Below are positions 46,312 to 55,044 of a stretch of DNA of 64,000 bases, piece after piece (within the stretch, counting starts at the first letter, position 1; each line of letters begins with the position of its first letter). A program made the position numbers and the translations under genes. Origin of the DNA: Flavobacteriaceae bacterium (GTDB taxonomy: Bacteria; Bacteroidota; Bacteroidia; Flavobacteriales; Flavobacteriaceae). The DNA lies in the NCBI GenBank assembly GCA_018402205.1, contig JAGYIX010000006.1:62001-126000 (forward strand), read 5' to 3'. The notes below the pieces were generated by a model, which was not told the DNA's origin, ran no database searches, and saw only the letters and a list, made by a program, of their open reading frames with translations.

Positions 46312-48210
46312 TTAGTACGCTCTTGAGCGGTTTCCTTCGTAGTAATTAACAAAGGCACGATTGACCACTTTATGCCCACCTGGCGTGGGGTAGTCTCCTG
46401 TGAAATACCAATCACCTTTATTGTCAGGACAGGCCCTGTGAAGATCTTCAATCGTTTGAAAGAGTATTTTTACAGGGGCTTTCATGTCTTGTGGCCTAAG
46501 TAATTCGGCAATTTTTAGCTCAAGCTCTTCGTTGCTAAACGGATTGTATATCTCTTTCACGTAATTAGTCACCTGTTTAGCTTCTTTGTCTAAGCTAGCC
46601 AAACACTTGCTATACACTTTGTTCAGCACCTCTTCGGTGCCCCGCTCTTTGTGCAGTTCGACTGCCGCCTTAAAGGCAATAAAGTCTTCTAAACGCGCCA
46701 TATCGATGCCGTAGCAGTCAGGGTAACGTATTTGAGGAGCTGAAGAAACAACCACTATCTGTTTCGGATGCAGCCTGTCGAGCATTCGAAGAATCGACTT
46801 TTTAAGGGTGGTTCCACGAACGATACTGTCGTCAATGATCACCAAATTGTCGGTGGTTTTTACCGATCCGTAGGTAATGTCGTAAACGTGAGCCACCAGG
46901 TCGTCTCTGCTGCTGTCTTGAGTAATAAAGGTTCTGAGTTTGGCGTCTTTTATGGCCACCTTTTCGATTCGGGGCCTCACCATGAGCAGTTCATCGAGCT
47001 CAGCCTCAGACAAGCTGCCGCCTTTGGCGAGTATCTGAGCTTTTTTAAAGGCGTTAAGGCGCGTTTGCGCTTCAGAGATCATACCCAAAAATGAGGTTTC
47101 GGCTGTATTTGGAATATACGAGAACACGCTGTTAATTAGATCGCCCCCTATGGCATCATACACTCTATTAAAGACGTAACGCCCTAGGGCTTTGCGCTCT
47201 TTGTAAATGTCTTCATCGCTGCCACGCGAAAAGTAAATGCGCTCAAACGAGCAGGCCTTTTTTTCGGTGGCCTCCAAGACTTGCTCAAGGGCAAAGGCTC
47301 CTGATTTCTTGACTATAAGTGCCTGGCCGGGCTCAATTTCGTGAATGTGTTCTTTTTTAACATTGAAGACCGTTTGAATGGCTGGGCGCTCTGAGGCGAC
47401 CACTACGATCTCATCGTCTTTGTAGTAGTAGGCCGGGCGTATGCCTGCAGGGTCTCTTAATACAAAGGCATCTCCGTGGCCGATAAGACCAGCCATAGCG
47501 TAGCCTCCGTCCCAGTTTTTCGCAGCTTTTCGCAGTATGCGCGCCACATCAAGTCGCTCCGCAATGATGCTTGAAGCTTCTCGCTTATTGTATCCTTCTC
47601 GCTTGGCATCTTTGTAGAGTTTAGCCACAGCATCGTCTAAAAAATGGCCAATGCGCTCCATTACGGTTACGGTATCAGACATAGCCTTGGGATGCTGACC
47701 GATGCGCACAAGTTCATTGAACATTTCTTGCACGTTGGTCATGTTGAAGTTTCCGGCAACAATTAAATTGCGGTGCATCCAGTTGTTTTGCCGCAAGAAG
47801 GGGTGAACACTTTCTATGCTGTTTTGCCCAAAAGTGCCGTAACGCACATGCCCGAGCATTAACTCTCCTAAATACGGAATCTGTTTTTTTAAGAAGTCTA
47901 GGTTGTCATGTTCTTCAGGATGGGCATCTAGCACGCCTTGAATGCGGCTATTAATTTGGTCAAAAATGTCTTGTATCGGTTGCTTTTCGGCAGATCTCAC
48001 CCTAGCGATATAGCGCTCTCCGGCCTGCATGTCGAATTTGATCGTCGCAATTCCGGCACCGTCTTGTCCGCGGTTGTGCTGTTTCTCCATCATGAGATAC
48101 ATTTTGTTTACCGCGTAAAAAGCCGTTCCGTATTTCTTCTTGTAGTATTCGAGTGGCTTAAGCAGTCGAATTAGGGCTATTCCGCATTCGTGTTTGATCG
48201 CATCACTCAT
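46312..48210 (-). CDS. Amidophosphoribosyltransferase-like protein
   Basis: PurF-type enzymes transfer the amide of glutamine to PRPP, the first step of purine synthesis. Here an N-terminal class II glutamine amidotransferase domain has its cysteine at position 9 (HECGIA) and HNRGQDGAGIA (about 45-55), and a C-terminal phosphoribosyltransferase domain has VIIDDSIVRGTTL (about 445-457). At 632 residues it is longer than standard PurF (about 500). Flavobacteria carry this long form next to a pfkB-type kinase, as here. It may be a paralogue and not the only PurF. Confidence 0.82.
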   Translation of the reverse strand: MSDAIKHECGIALIRLLKPLEYYKKKYGTAFYAVNKMYLMMEKQHNRGQDGAGIATIKFDMQAGERYIARVRSAEKQPIQDIFDQINSRIQGVLDAHPEEHDNLDFLKKQIPYLGELMLGHVRYGTFGQNSIESVHPFLRQNNWMHRNLIVAGNFNMTNVQEMFNELVRIGQHPKAMSDTVTVMERIGHFLDDAVAKLYKDAKREGYNKREASSIIAERLDVARILRKAAKNWDGGYAMAGLIGHGDAFVLRDPAGIRPAYYYKDDEIVVVASERPAIQTVFNVKKEHIHEIEPGQALIVKKSGAFALEQVLEATEKKACSFERIYFSRGSDEDIYKERKALGRYVFNRVYDAIGGDLINSVFSYIPNTAETSFLGMISEAQTRLNAFKKAQILAKGGSLSEAELDELLMVRPRIEKVAIKDAKLRTFITQDSSRDDLVAHVYDITYGSVKTTDNLVIIDDSIVRGTTLKKSILRMLDRLHPKQIVVVSSAPQIRYPDCYGIDMARLEDFIAFKAAVELHKERGTEEVLNKVYSKCLASLDKEAKQVTNYVKEIYNPFSNEELELKIAELLRPQDMKAPVKILFQTIEDLHRACPDNKGDWYFTGDYPTPGGHKVVNRAFVNYYEGNRSRAY

Positions 48211-48222
48211 GAGATAGATAGT

Positions 48223-49149
48223 TTAATCAAGTTCAATGACACATTGGGTAAGCGTTTTAAAGATCTCAAGTCGCTCGGCAATTTCTTTGCGTTCAAGGGT
48301 CTCCATTCGCTCGGTTCCGATCTTTTCTACACAAAAAGAGGCCAGGTTTGCCCCGTGAATAAGGGCACTTTTTAGTTTGTCGAAAGAGACATGGCGCGAT
48401 TCGGTTAGGTATCCGGCTAGGCCTCCTGCGAAAGTGTCTCCAGCTCCTGTCGGATCGTACACATCTTCAAGCGGAAGAGCGGGTGCAAAAAAGACCTGAT
48501 CTTGATGAAAGAGCAGGGCCCCGTGCTCCCCCTTTTTTATAATTAGGTAGCTCGGTCCTTTTTCGAGTATTTTTTTTGCCGCCTTTACTAGCGAATACTC
48601 ACCAGAAAGTTGGCGCGCTTCTTCGTCGTTAATTGCGAGTACATCGATGCGTTTGAGCACCAATTCGAGCTCATCGGGTGTGTGCTCGATCCAATAATTC
48701 ATGGTATCGAGAATGACCACATTGGGCCGCTTGTGCATCTGGTCGAGCACGCTTAGTTGAATAGACGGATGCAAGTTGCCCAAAAGAAGCACCTCAGCAT
48801 CTTTAAAGTTTTCAGGCACTTTTGGGTCGAAATCCGCTAAAGTGTTCAGTTCGGTAACCAGAGTGTCTCTGCTGTTCATGTCGTTGTGGTAGCGGCCAGA
48901 CCAGAAGAATGTTTTGCCCTCTTGGATTTTTTCTACCCCACTAAGATCAATGTTTTTAGAGCGCAGCAACTCGAGGTGTTTCTCCTCAAAATCTCCTCCA
49001 ATGACCGAAACGATTCCGATATCAACGTTAAAGTGACTTGCTGCAAGCGCAATGTAAGAGACCGAGCCTCCTAACGTCTTTTCGGTGCGGTCGAAGGGAG
49101 TTTCAATGGCATCGTATGCCAGGGTACCTACCGCCAATAATTTTGACAT
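48223..49149 (-). CDS. PfkB-family carbohydrate/nucleoside kinase
   Basis: A ribokinase-like kinase of 308 residues; the substrate (sugar or nucleoside) is unknown. The family end motif DPTGAGDTFAGG (about 234-245) with its catalytic Asp is intact, and a glycine-rich start, LGGSVSYIALAASHF (about 27-41), is present. It lies between rnhA and the amidophosphoribosyltransferase gene. Its own promoter (TATATTTG on the minus strand, 49172-49179) stands in the short gap after rnhA. Confidence 0.85.
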   Translation of the reverse strand: MSKLLAVGTLAYDAIETPFDRTEKTLGGSVSYIALAASHFNVDIGIVSVIGGDFEEKHLELLRSKNIDLSGVEKIQEGKTFFWSGRYHNDMNSRDTLVTELNTLADFDPKVPENFKDAEVLLLGNLHPSIQLSVLDQMHKRPNVVILDTMNYWIEHTPDELELVLKRIDVLAINDEEARQLSGEYSLVKAAKKILEKGPSYLIIKKGEHGALLFHQDQVFFAPALPLEDVYDPTGAGDTFAGGLAGYLTESRHVSFDKLKSALIHGANLASFCVEKIGTERMETLERKEIAERLEIFKTLTQCVIELD

Positions 49150-49171
49150 GTGCTTGTTTTGACTACTGGTG

Positions 49172-49179
49172 CAAATATA
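49172..49179 (-). promoter_or_regulatory. -7 promoter element of the pfkB-type gene
   Basis: On the minus strand TATATTTG matches TAnnTTTG perfectly and ends about 22 bases before the start codon. Confidence 0.45.
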
Positions 49180-49185
49180 AAAGGT

Positions 49186-49659
49186 TTATTCATTGGGGCT
49201 CGATTCAATGAACCCAATGTCTTCCTTTAGCTGAGGTTGTTTTGAGGCGGCCACCGCCAGCGCATCGCAGCGCTCATTTTGAGGGTGGTTGTTGTGCCCC
49301 TTGATCCACACAAATTTTACGGTGTGCTTGCCAAGCTGTTCTAGTAGCGCCTTCCAGAGATCGGCGTTTTTGCGGTCTTTAAACTTTTTGCGCTCCCAAC
49401 CAAAAACCCACTTCTTTTCAACAGCATCGGCCACGTAGCGAGAATCGGTATACACTGTGACCTGCATCTCACTGCCTTTTAGCTTTTTTAATCCTTCGAT
49501 GACCGCCAGCAGCTCCATTCGGTTATTGGTAGTATGTTTAAAGCCATCCGCAAATTCTTTGCGGTAGTTTTTTTCTGGCCATTCGAGTACAATTCCGTAG
49601 CCGCCCGGGCCAGGGTTGCCCCGGGCGGCGCCATCGGTATACAGATTAATCTGCATCAT
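49186..49659 (-). CDS. rnhA: Ribonuclease HI
   Basis: RNase HI cuts the RNA strand of RNA-DNA hybrids. The DEDD active site is visible: Asp in LYTDGAARGNPG (about 9), Glu in RMELLAVIEGL (about 48), Asp in YTDSRYV (about 71) and Asp in ERCDALA. The 157-residue length is standard. It overlaps the end of purN by 14 bases. Confidence 0.95.
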   Translation of the reverse strand: MMQINLYTDGAARGNPGPGGYGIVLEWPEKNYRKEFADGFKHTTNNRMELLAVIEGLKKLKGSEMQVTVYTDSRYVADAVEKKWVFGWERKKFKDRKNADLWKALLEQLGKHTVKFVWIKGHNNHPQNERCDALAVAASKQPQLKEDIGFIESSPNE

Positions 49660-50216
49660 GAAGTAGTTTTTCGATTTCCATCGGAAAATACTGATGCTCT
49701 AGGGCCTGCACCTTTTTGGCCACTTGCTCTGGGGTGTCTGTAGTCTCTATAGGCACCTTATATTGAGCGATTATAGCCCCTTGATCGTAATACTCATTCA
49801 CGTAATGAATACTGATTCCGCTCTCTTTTTCTTGCCCCTGCACTACCGCCTCATGAACGTGCATACCGTACATGCCCGTTCCTCCGTAATTGGGTAGAAG
49901 GGCCGGATGAATATTAATTATTCGCCCAGAAAAAGCAGAAACCCAGTCACTCGGAATCTTTAGAAGGTATCCGGCTAAGACGATTAGATTCGGGTTAAGG
50001 TTTTTGAGCATTTCGAGAAAAGCAGCACTGTCAAGAGCCGCTTTATTGACGATAAGCAGCGGGCACTCCTAGGCGTTTGCAGCGTTCTAGAACCCCAGCT
50101 TCGTGTTTGTTGGTGAATACAAAGGCCACTTCAACGCTAGAGGAGCCTTTGAAATAGCGAATGATACTTTCTGCATTAGACCCTGATCCTGAGGCAAAAA
50201 GAATTATTTTAGACAT
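49646..50216 (-). CDS. purN: Phosphoribosylglycinamide formyltransferase (frame interrupted by one base)
   Basis: PurN transfers a formyl group from formyl-tetrahydrofolate to GAR in purine synthesis. The start ATG at 50216 opens MSKIILFASGSGSNAESII, which contains the phosphate-binding ASGSGSN. The frame breaks after RLGVP in the run of three G at 50061-50063 (plus strand); removing one gives VPLLIVNKAALDSAAFLEML and joins the C-terminal part, which has the HPALLPNYGGTGMYG and catalytic regions. Restored length is about 189 residues, normal. Confidence 0.93.
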
Positions 50217-50300
50217 GTAAAGACAGCGAAGGTTCGTATAAAGCGAAGTTAAGGTAAAGCAGTAAAAATCCTTAACCTTCTTTGTATATGCAAAGTTTTA

Positions 50301-50308
50301 TACATTTG
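50301..50308 (+). promoter_or_regulatory. -7 promoter element of acpP
   Basis: TACATTTG matches TAnnTTTG perfectly, 28 bases ahead of the acpP start. A TTTG lies at 50281-50284, only 16 bases upstream of it, closer than usual. Confidence 0.55.
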
Positions 50309-50336
50309 CCGAGATATAATTTTTAAAAACAAAGAT

Positions 50337-50570
50337 ATGTCAGACATTGCATCAAGAGTGAAAGCTATTATTGTTGACAAACTAGGCGTTGACGAAAACG
50401 AGGTTGTAGCTGAGGCTAGTTTTACAAATGATTTAGGCGCAGACTCTTTAGATACAGTTGAGCTCATTATGGAATTTGAAAAAGAATTTGATATTCAGAT
50501 TCCTGACGACCAAGCAGAAAATATTGCTACTGTAGGTCAAGCCATTTCTTATATAGAATCTTCTAAGTAA
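50337..50570 (+). CDS. acpP: Acyl carrier protein
   Basis: ACP carries growing fatty-acid chains on a phosphopantetheine arm attached to a serine. In the 77 residues the carrier site is [12 protein letters not shown], with the modified Ser near residue 39. It is strongly acidic, as expected. A perfect hairpin with T run follows directly, so most transcripts should end before fabF. Confidence 0.97.
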   Translation: MSDIASRVKAIIVDKLGVDENEVVAEASFTNDLGADSLDTVELIMEFEKEFDIQIPDDQAENIATVGQAISYIESSK

Positions 50571-50594
50571 GACCTCAGACGGCTTAAATTACTA

Positions 50595-50627
50595 TCCATG
50601 TGCACTCAGGTGCACATGGATTTTTTA
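50595..50627 (+). terminator. Intrinsic terminator between acpP and fabF
   Basis: TCCATGTGCAC and GTGCACATGGA form an 11-bp perfect stem with the loop TCAG, followed by six T. It begins 24 bases after the acpP stop. Confidence 0.92.
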
Positions 50628-50656
50628 TATCTTCCATTGAAATAAACACGGCTAAA

Positions 50657-51913
50657 ATGATAAAACTCAAACGTGTTGTAGTAACAGGAATGGGTGCACT
50701 AACTCCCATTGGAAACAACCTTGAATCTTATTGGAATGCGCTTTTAGAAGGAAAAAGCGGAGCAGCCCCTATCACTCGATTTGACGCAGAAAAGTTTAAA
50801 ACGCGTTTTGCTTGCGAAATTAAAAATTACGATGCGCTCGATTATTTCGACCGAAAAGAGGTTAGAAAACTAGACCCATTTGCCCAATACGCCATGATAG
50901 CAGCTGACGAGGCAATCATTCACTCAGGCCTAGATCTAGAGGCTATTGATAAATACCGTACCGGAGTTATTTGGGGTGCCGGAATAGGTGGTTTAGAGAC
51001 CTTTCAAAACGAAATCTTGGAATTTGCTAAAGGCGACGGAACTCCCCGTTTTAATCCGTTTTTTATTCCAAAGATGATTGCTGACATTGCTCCAGGGCAC
51101 ATCTCTATCAAGCACGGATTTATGGGACCAAACTATACTACGGTTTCGGCCTGTGCCTCTTCTGCAAACGCTATTATTGACGCGATGAATACGATAAGAC
51201 TCGGTTATTGCGATGTGGTAGTTACCGGCGGATCTGAGGCCGCAGTGAATATTGCTGGGGTGGCTGGGTTCAACGCTATGCATGCACTATCTACCAATAA
51301 CGACTCTTTTGCTACCGCTTCAAGACCTTTTGACGCCACTAGAGATGGGTTTGTTCTCGGCGAAGGTGCAGGGGCCCTGATACTTGAAGATCTTGACCAT
51401 GCTATCGCTCGAGGCGCACGCATCTATGCCGAGGTTATCGGGGGAGGACTTTCAAGTGACGCCTATCACCTAACTGCCCCACATCCTGATGGAGCTGGGG
51501 TTAAGCGTGTGATTCAGAACTGCTTGAACGATGCGCATATTCAGCCCGAAGAAGTCGATGCGATAAATACCCACGGAACCTCTACCCCTTTAGGAGATGT
51601 TGCAGAGTTAAAAGCAATCACCACTGTTTTTGGGGAACACGCTAAAAACATAAACATCAACTCTACCAAGTCTATGACAGGGCACTTGCTTGGGGCTGCC
51701 GGAGCTATTGAGGCTATTGCTTCTGTGCTTTCTATAGTGAACGGCATTGTTCCGCCTACTATCAACCACAGTGTAGTAGACGAAAACATTGATCCGAGCC
51801 TAAACCTTACGCTTAATAAAGCACAGAAGCGAGAGGTTAAAGTGGCTATGAGCAATACCTTTGGGTTTGGCGGCCATAACGCTTGTGTGGTATTGAGAAA
51901 ATACAACGGATAA
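50657..51913 (+). CDS. fabF: 3-oxoacyl-ACP synthase II
   Basis: FabF condenses malonyl-ACP with acyl-ACP to elongate fatty acids. The catalytic triad is Cys in TVSACASSANAI (about 165), His in NTHGTSTPLGD (about 306) and His in GHLLGAAG (about 341). I start at ATG 50657 (MIKLKRVVVTGMG), giving 418 residues; a longer upstream frame adds residues unlike the family and runs into the terminator hairpin. It is followed after 5 bases by rnc. Confidence 0.96.
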   Translation: MIKLKRVVVTGMGALTPIGNNLESYWNALLEGKSGAAPITRFDAEKFKTRFACEIKNYDALDYFDRKEVRKLDPFAQYAMIAADEAIIHSGLDLEAIDKYRTGVIWGAGIGGLETFQNEILEFAKGDGTPRFNPFFIPKMIADIAPGHISIKHGFMGPNYTTVSACASSANAIIDAMNTIRLGYCDVVVTGGSEAAVNIAGVAGFNAMHALSTNNDSFATASRPFDATRDGFVLGEGAGALILEDLDHAIARGARIYAEVIGGGLSSDAYHLTAPHPDGAGVKRVIQNCLNDAHIQPEEVDAINTHGTSTPLGDVAELKAITTVFGEHAKNININSTKSMTGHLLGAAGAIEAIASVLSIVNGIVPPTINHSVVDENIDPSLNLTLNKAQKREVKVAMSNTFGFGGHNACVVLRKYNG

Positions 51914-51918
51914 GTCAC

Positions 51919-52665
51919 ATGAAGTTAGGCCGCGCCTTTGAATTGCCTTTTTCTAACAACAAGGGTGAATTCAATGCGGCAATGACTTTTATCTTGGGGT
52001 TTAAGCCCAAAGACATTGCCTGGTACACAAGAGCATTCACTCATCGCTCTATGAATCAGAAAGACAACAGCGGGAATCCGCTGAACTATGAGCGATTAGA
52101 GTTTTTAGGAGATGCTATGTTAGGGGTAATCATCTCAAAGTATCTTTTTAAAGAGGTTCCTAATGGAAATGAAGGCTATCTCACCAAAATGCGTTCTAAG
52201 ATTGTGAGTAGACAGCATCTCAATGAATTAGGGCGCGAGCTTGAGCTTGACAAATACCTCGAAAGTCGTATTTCTGCAGAGCAATTCGGAGAAAATATAT
52301 TTGGAAATTTATTTGAGGCCCTTGTTGGAGCCATATATCTCGATAGGGGTCACGATTATTGCGAGCGGTTTATTCGCATGCGCGTGATTGAACCCCATGT
52401 AGACATAGAGCGGCTTGAAGGAAAGGTAATGTCGTATAAAAGCCTTATGATTGAGTGGTGTCAAAAGCAGAAAAAGGTTTTTCGATTTGAGATTGTAGAA
52501 GATCAAGGAGTCGACGAGAGACCCCACTTTTCAGTACGCTTTATACTCGAAGACCAAGTGATTAGCAGAGCCCGTGAGACCTCTAAAAAGCGAGCAGAAG
52601 AAAAGGCTTCGCAACGTGCTTTTTATGCAATGCAAGACCGCATTAACGCCTCAAATCATGGCTAA
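51919..52665 (+). CDS. rnc: Ribonuclease III
   Basis: RNase III cuts double-stranded RNA, notably the rRNA precursors. The signature NYERLEFLGDAML (about 54-66) carries the catalytic Glu and Asp, and a second EALVGAIYLD block is near 131-140. The C-terminal double-stranded RNA-binding domain covers about 175-245. Start at ATG 51919 gives about 248 residues; an earlier frame start within the fabF stop region would add unrelated residues. It overlaps the next gene by 8 bases. Confidence 0.95.
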   Translation: MKLGRAFELPFSNNKGEFNAAMTFILGFKPKDIAWYTRAFTHRSMNQKDNSGNPLNYERLEFLGDAMLGVIISKYLFKEVPNGNEGYLTKMRSKIVSRQHLNELGRELELDKYLESRISAEQFGENIFGNLFEALVGAIYLDRGHDYCERFIRMRVIEPHVDIERLEGKVMSYKSLMIEWCQKQKKVFRFEIVEDQGVDERPHFSVRFILEDQVISRARETSKKRAEEKASQRAFYAMQDRINASNHG

Positions 52666-53122
52666 GTACGTACTTAAGGTTCCTGTAGATCAAGACGATA
52701 CGGCGGTATTCGCTATACACAGCGAATGTCCAGATTATCAACTGCTATTCTTCTTAAATCGCGATCTAAAACTTCAGTTGAAACGTCAAAAAGACGATCT
52801 AGAGTTTGGGCAGGGCTACTTTTTTCCGTGGTTTGCTTTTGATCATCAGAAGCATTTTAGTCGCTATACGCTCATTCAAAATAAATTGAAAACAGCAGTT
52901 AATATACAGGCCGAACTGAACTTGTTCGCCGATAATCGCTTTGAGGAAATTTATCACGTTCTTCCTGAATACAAGCGTATAGACTATCTTCTAAAAGTTG
53001 AAGGAGAATCAGAAGAACAATTAACCTTCGTCTTAGAGAAACTTAAACAACTAGACCAAATCGTAATGGCGTATGCTTTAAATTCGCAATTGATCAAATC
53101 AAAAACGAACCTAATCTACTAA
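52658..53122 (+). CDS. IPExxxVDY-type conserved protein
   Basis: The protein of about 154 residues contains the sequence LPEYKRIDYLLKVEG, matching the IPExxxVDY signature of a Bacteroidota family of unknown function that sits between rnc and pyk. It has no signal or membrane segment. Start is at the ATG overlapping the end of rnc (MAKYVLKVPVDQD). Function unknown; the conserved linkage to rnc and pyk suggests a cytoplasmic role. Confidence 0.75.
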   Translation: MAKYVLKVPVDQDDTAVFAIHSECPDYQLLFFLNRDLKLQLKRQKDDLEFGQGYFFPWFAFDHQKHFSRYTLIQNKLKTAVNIQAELNLFADNRFEEIYHVLPEYKRIDYLLKVEGESEEQLTFVLEKLKQLDQIVMAYALNSQLIKSKTNLIY

Positions 53123-53128
53123 ACACCT

Positions 53129-54559
53129 ATGTCTTTTCTTAAAAAAACAAAAATACTGGCCACGCTCGGTCCGGCCTGCTCATCTAAAGAAATATTACGA
53201 GAAATGATGCTGGCTGGAGCAGATATTTTCAGGCTCAACTTCTCCCATGCTGACTACGAAGGCGTTAAAGAGAAAGTGCGATTTATTCGCGAACTAAATG
53301 AAGAGCTCGGGCGAAACACTGGAATCTTGGCCGATCTTCAAGGGCCCAAACTCAGAGTGGGGGCTATGAAAGAAGGCGTTTTTCTAGAGCCTGGAGACAA
53401 AATAGCATTTAAGACTGGCGAGCGTTTCGAAGGAGACGCCAAAGCAGCTTACATGACCTATGAGGCTTTTCCTAGAGACGTAAATCCCGGAGAGCGCATT
53501 TTATTAGATGACGGAAAGCTGATCTTTAAAGTACTTGACACCAATAAGATAGATACCGTAAATGCTGAGGTGATTCAAGGAGGTCCGCTGAAATCCAACA
53601 AAGGCGTGAACCTTCCGAACACGGCGATTTCGCTTCCTGCACTTACAGAAAAAGATATAGAAGATGCCATTTTTGCCATTTCATTGAATGTTGATTGGAT
53701 GGCGCTTTCTTTTGTGCGTCATGCCCAAGACATCAAAGACTTGCAGGCGCTTATTGAAAAGCATGCCGATTACAAAATTCCTATTATTTCTAAGATTGAA
53801 AAGCCTGAAGCCATTGTCAATATCGATGAAATTGTTGCCCACAGCGACGGAATCATGGTGGCAAGAGGAGACCTTGGGGTTGAGGTTCCGGCAGAGGAGG
53901 TTCCGCTATTACAGAAACAGTTAGTACAAAAATCTAAGGAGGCTCGTATTCCTGTGGTGATCGCCACTCAGATGATGGAGACCATGATGGAAACCCTGAC
54001 CCCTACAAGAGCCGAGGTAAACGACGTAGCTAATTCAGTAATGGATGGAGCTGACGCCGTAATGCTTTCTGGCGAAACATCGGTCGGAAAGTACCCGGTT
54101 CAAGTGGTAGCTAAAATGGCCGCTATCATTCGCGCTGTAGAACATGCCGATACCGCCTGTCGCCCCACGCCCCCTCCAAGGCTTAAAACAAAGCGATTCA
54201 TCACTAAATCGGTATGTTATCACGCCGCCCTAATGGCTACAGAAATTGAGGCGAAGGTCATTGGAACTCTTACCAATTCAGGCTACACGGCCTTTCAAGT
54301 TTCGGCATGGCGCCCTAACTCGTACATCTTGGCCTTTACCGATAACAAACATATACTCGGCAGGTTAAATATGCTCTGGGGAGTGTACGCCTTTTACTAC
54401 GACAAGTACAGCTCAACCGATGCTACGGTCACAGACATTAACCAAATGGCTAAGCAAAAAGGCTTTTTGGCCTCTGGAGACATGGCCATTACCTTGACTT
54501 CTGTGCCCATTGAGAAAAAGGGAATGGTAAATAGCCTGCGAATTACTCAGATTACCTAA
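53129..54559 (+). CDS. pyk: Pyruvate kinase
   Basis: The enzyme makes ATP and pyruvate from phosphoenolpyruvate and ADP, the last step of glycolysis. In 476 residues, the substrate region KILATLGPACSS (8-19), the FRLNFSHA block, MVARGDLGVEVP (about 248-259) and VIATQMMETMM (about 277-287) are clear, with the C-terminal regulatory domain. It overlaps the CYTH gene by one base. Confidence 0.97.
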   Translation: MSFLKKTKILATLGPACSSKEILREMMLAGADIFRLNFSHADYEGVKEKVRFIRELNEELGRNTGILADLQGPKLRVGAMKEGVFLEPGDKIAFKTGERFEGDAKAAYMTYEAFPRDVNPGERILLDDGKLIFKVLDTNKIDTVNAEVIQGGPLKSNKGVNLPNTAISLPALTEKDIEDAIFAISLNVDWMALSFVRHAQDIKDLQALIEKHADYKIPIISKIEKPEAIVNIDEIVAHSDGIMVARGDLGVEVPAEEVPLLQKQLVQKSKEARIPVVIATQMMETMMETLTPTRAEVNDVANSVMDGADAVMLSGETSVGKYPVQVVAKMAAIIRAVEHADTACRPTPPPRLKTKRFITKSVCYHAALMATEIEAKVIGTLTNSGYTAFQVSAWRPNSYILAFTDNKHILGRLNMLWGVYAFYYDKYSSTDATVTDINQMAKQKGFLASGDMAITLTSVPIEKKGMVNSLRITQIT

Positions 54560-55041
54560 TGCCTTTCGAGATTGAAAAGAAATACTTAGTCTTTCCTCAA
54601 CGGCTAGAAAGAGAAGTTCCTCTTGCAGAGCATACCTTTAAGCGCATTGCTCAAGGGTATCTAGCTTCATCTGATTTAGTAGTTGTTCGCGTTCGTGTAG
54701 ATCAGGAACGCGGATACCTTACCATTAAGCAGAGAAGTTCGGGTATCAAGCGTTTAGAGATCGAGCGCGACATTAGCTTAGAAGAGGCTAATGAACTTCT
54801 AGAATTATGCACACAAAATAAAGTAGAGAAGAAGCGCTATTACATTTCTTACGGCAAACATACCATAGAATTAGACGTTTTTCAAGGAGCTAATAACGGC
54901 TTGATTCTAGCAGAGGTCGAGTTTGAAAACGAAGAAGATGCTTCTGCTTTTTGTCCTCCAGACTGGTTTTCTGATGAGGTGAGTGGAGATTTACGCTACT
55001 ATAACCATTACCTCAGCGAACATCCTTATACTTCTTGGTAA
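54559..55041 (+). CDS. CYTH-domain protein (triphosphate tunnel metalloenzyme)
   Basis: CYTH proteins bind triphosphates in a beta-barrel tunnel. The N-terminal EIEKKYLV (about 4-11) is the ExExK-like signature, and acidic and basic strands follow in pairs (YLTIKQRSSGIKRLEIERDI and KRYYISYGKHTIELDVF). Members act as triphosphatases or adenylate cyclases; 160-residue single-domain bacterial forms are mostly inorganic triphosphatases. The start overlaps the pyk stop by one base. Its role here is unknown. Confidence 0.83.
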   Translation: MPFEIEKKYLVFPQRLEREVPLAEHTFKRIAQGYLASSDLVVVRVRVDQERGYLTIKQRSSGIKRLEIERDISLEEANELLELCTQNKVEKKRYYISYGKHTIELDVFQGANNGLILAEVEFENEEDASAFCPPDWFSDEVSGDLRYYNHYLSEHPYTSW

Positions 55042-55044
55042 TTT

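Noticed and set aside
49646-50011. Short purN gene starting at 50011
   Set aside because: The N-terminal phosphate-binding segment lies upstream to 50216 in another frame and is needed for a complete enzyme.
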